Positions 5,214-5,251 of a stretch of DNA of 5,251 nt are shown here, piece by piece; the stretch's first letter is position 1, and the number at the start of each line of letters is the position of its first letter. The stretch is from contig JAQSVY010000132.1 in the NCBI GenBank assembly GCA_029266935.1, positions 1 to 5,251 of the forward strand, read 5' to 3'. A program made the position numbers and the translations under genes. Below the pieces are notes generated by a model. That model was not told where the DNA came from, ran no database searches, and saw only the letters and a program-made list of their open reading frames with translations. This DNA comes from Burkholderiales bacterium (GTDB lineage Bacteria > Pseudomonadota > Gammaproteobacteria > Burkholderiales > SG8-39).

Positions 5214-5251
5214 ATGAAGAAGGACGCAAAAGCGCTGCTCGCGATGGCGCG
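5214..5251 (+). CDS. Possible start of a forward gene, cut by the right edge
   Basis: An ATG at 5214, preceded in frame by GTG at 5211, opens a frame that stays open to the window end. It encodes MKKDAKALLAMA, a Lys-rich N-terminus followed by a helix-like stretch. Only 12 codons are visible, so no family can be named. It would be divergent from the hydrolase gene, with about 21 bases between the two starts. No good ribosome site precedes it. The basic start, and the otherwise unexplained DNA divergent from a gene start, favour a real gene, but the open frame could be chance. Confidence 0.4.
   Translation, partial: MKKDAKALLAMA

Overview
This 5,251-base window is GC-rich and almost wholly coding. 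Strong GC preference at third codon positions, a TAXI-type fused TRAP permease and tightly overlapping genes suggest a Proteobacterium, most likely a Burkholderiales-like Betaproteobacterium. That placement is inference: no rRNA or marker gene is present. I see no tRNA, rRNA, CRISPR array, insertion sequence or prophage signal, and no intergenic stretch longer than about 25 bases.

Layout. Bases 1-3954 and on to 4553 form one forward gene cluster of four overlapping genes: (1) the C-terminal part of a fused TRAP transporter permease, cut by the left edge (1-1728); (2) a stand-alone FAD flavoprotein of the succinate dehydrogenase / fumarate reductase / L-aspartate oxidase family (1695-3431); (3) and (4) the PYR-domain and PP-domain subunits of a small split thiamine-diphosphate decarboxylase, related to sulfopyruvate decarboxylase ComD/ComE and to phosphonopyruvate decarboxylase (3421-3954 and 3951-4553). 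Successive overlaps are 34, 11 and 4 bases, so the genes are almost certainly co-transcribed and translationally coupled. On the reverse strand a dienelactone hydrolase family gene (4524-5192) converges on the cluster and overlaps its last gene by 30 bases. A possible forward gene starts at 5214 and leaves the window after 12 codons.

How the genes may work together. The order transporter, flavoprotein oxidoreductase, 2-oxoacid decarboxylase reads as a compact catabolic route: take up an organic acid, oxidise it to a 2-oxo acid or imine, and decarboxylate that to an aldehyde. The flavoprotein keeps the catalytic His and Arg residues of the dicarboxylate oxidoreductase family. It lacks the His used for covalent FAD attachment in SdhA/FrdA, and no iron-sulfur partner gene lies beside it. 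The ThDP enzyme belongs to the branch that handles 3-carbon 2-oxo acids with an anionic sulfonate or phosphonate head. One testable idea is uptake and oxidation of an aspartate-like acid such as cysteate or phosphonoalanine. The substrate cannot be read from sequence, and I know of no characterised pathway with this exact gene set.

At finer scale the flavoprotein gene holds several unusual local features: a run of rare AT-rich codons, an 8-base G tract directly after the catalytic His, and two strong potential RNA hairpins. One hairpin sits near the junction with the C-terminal helical domain.
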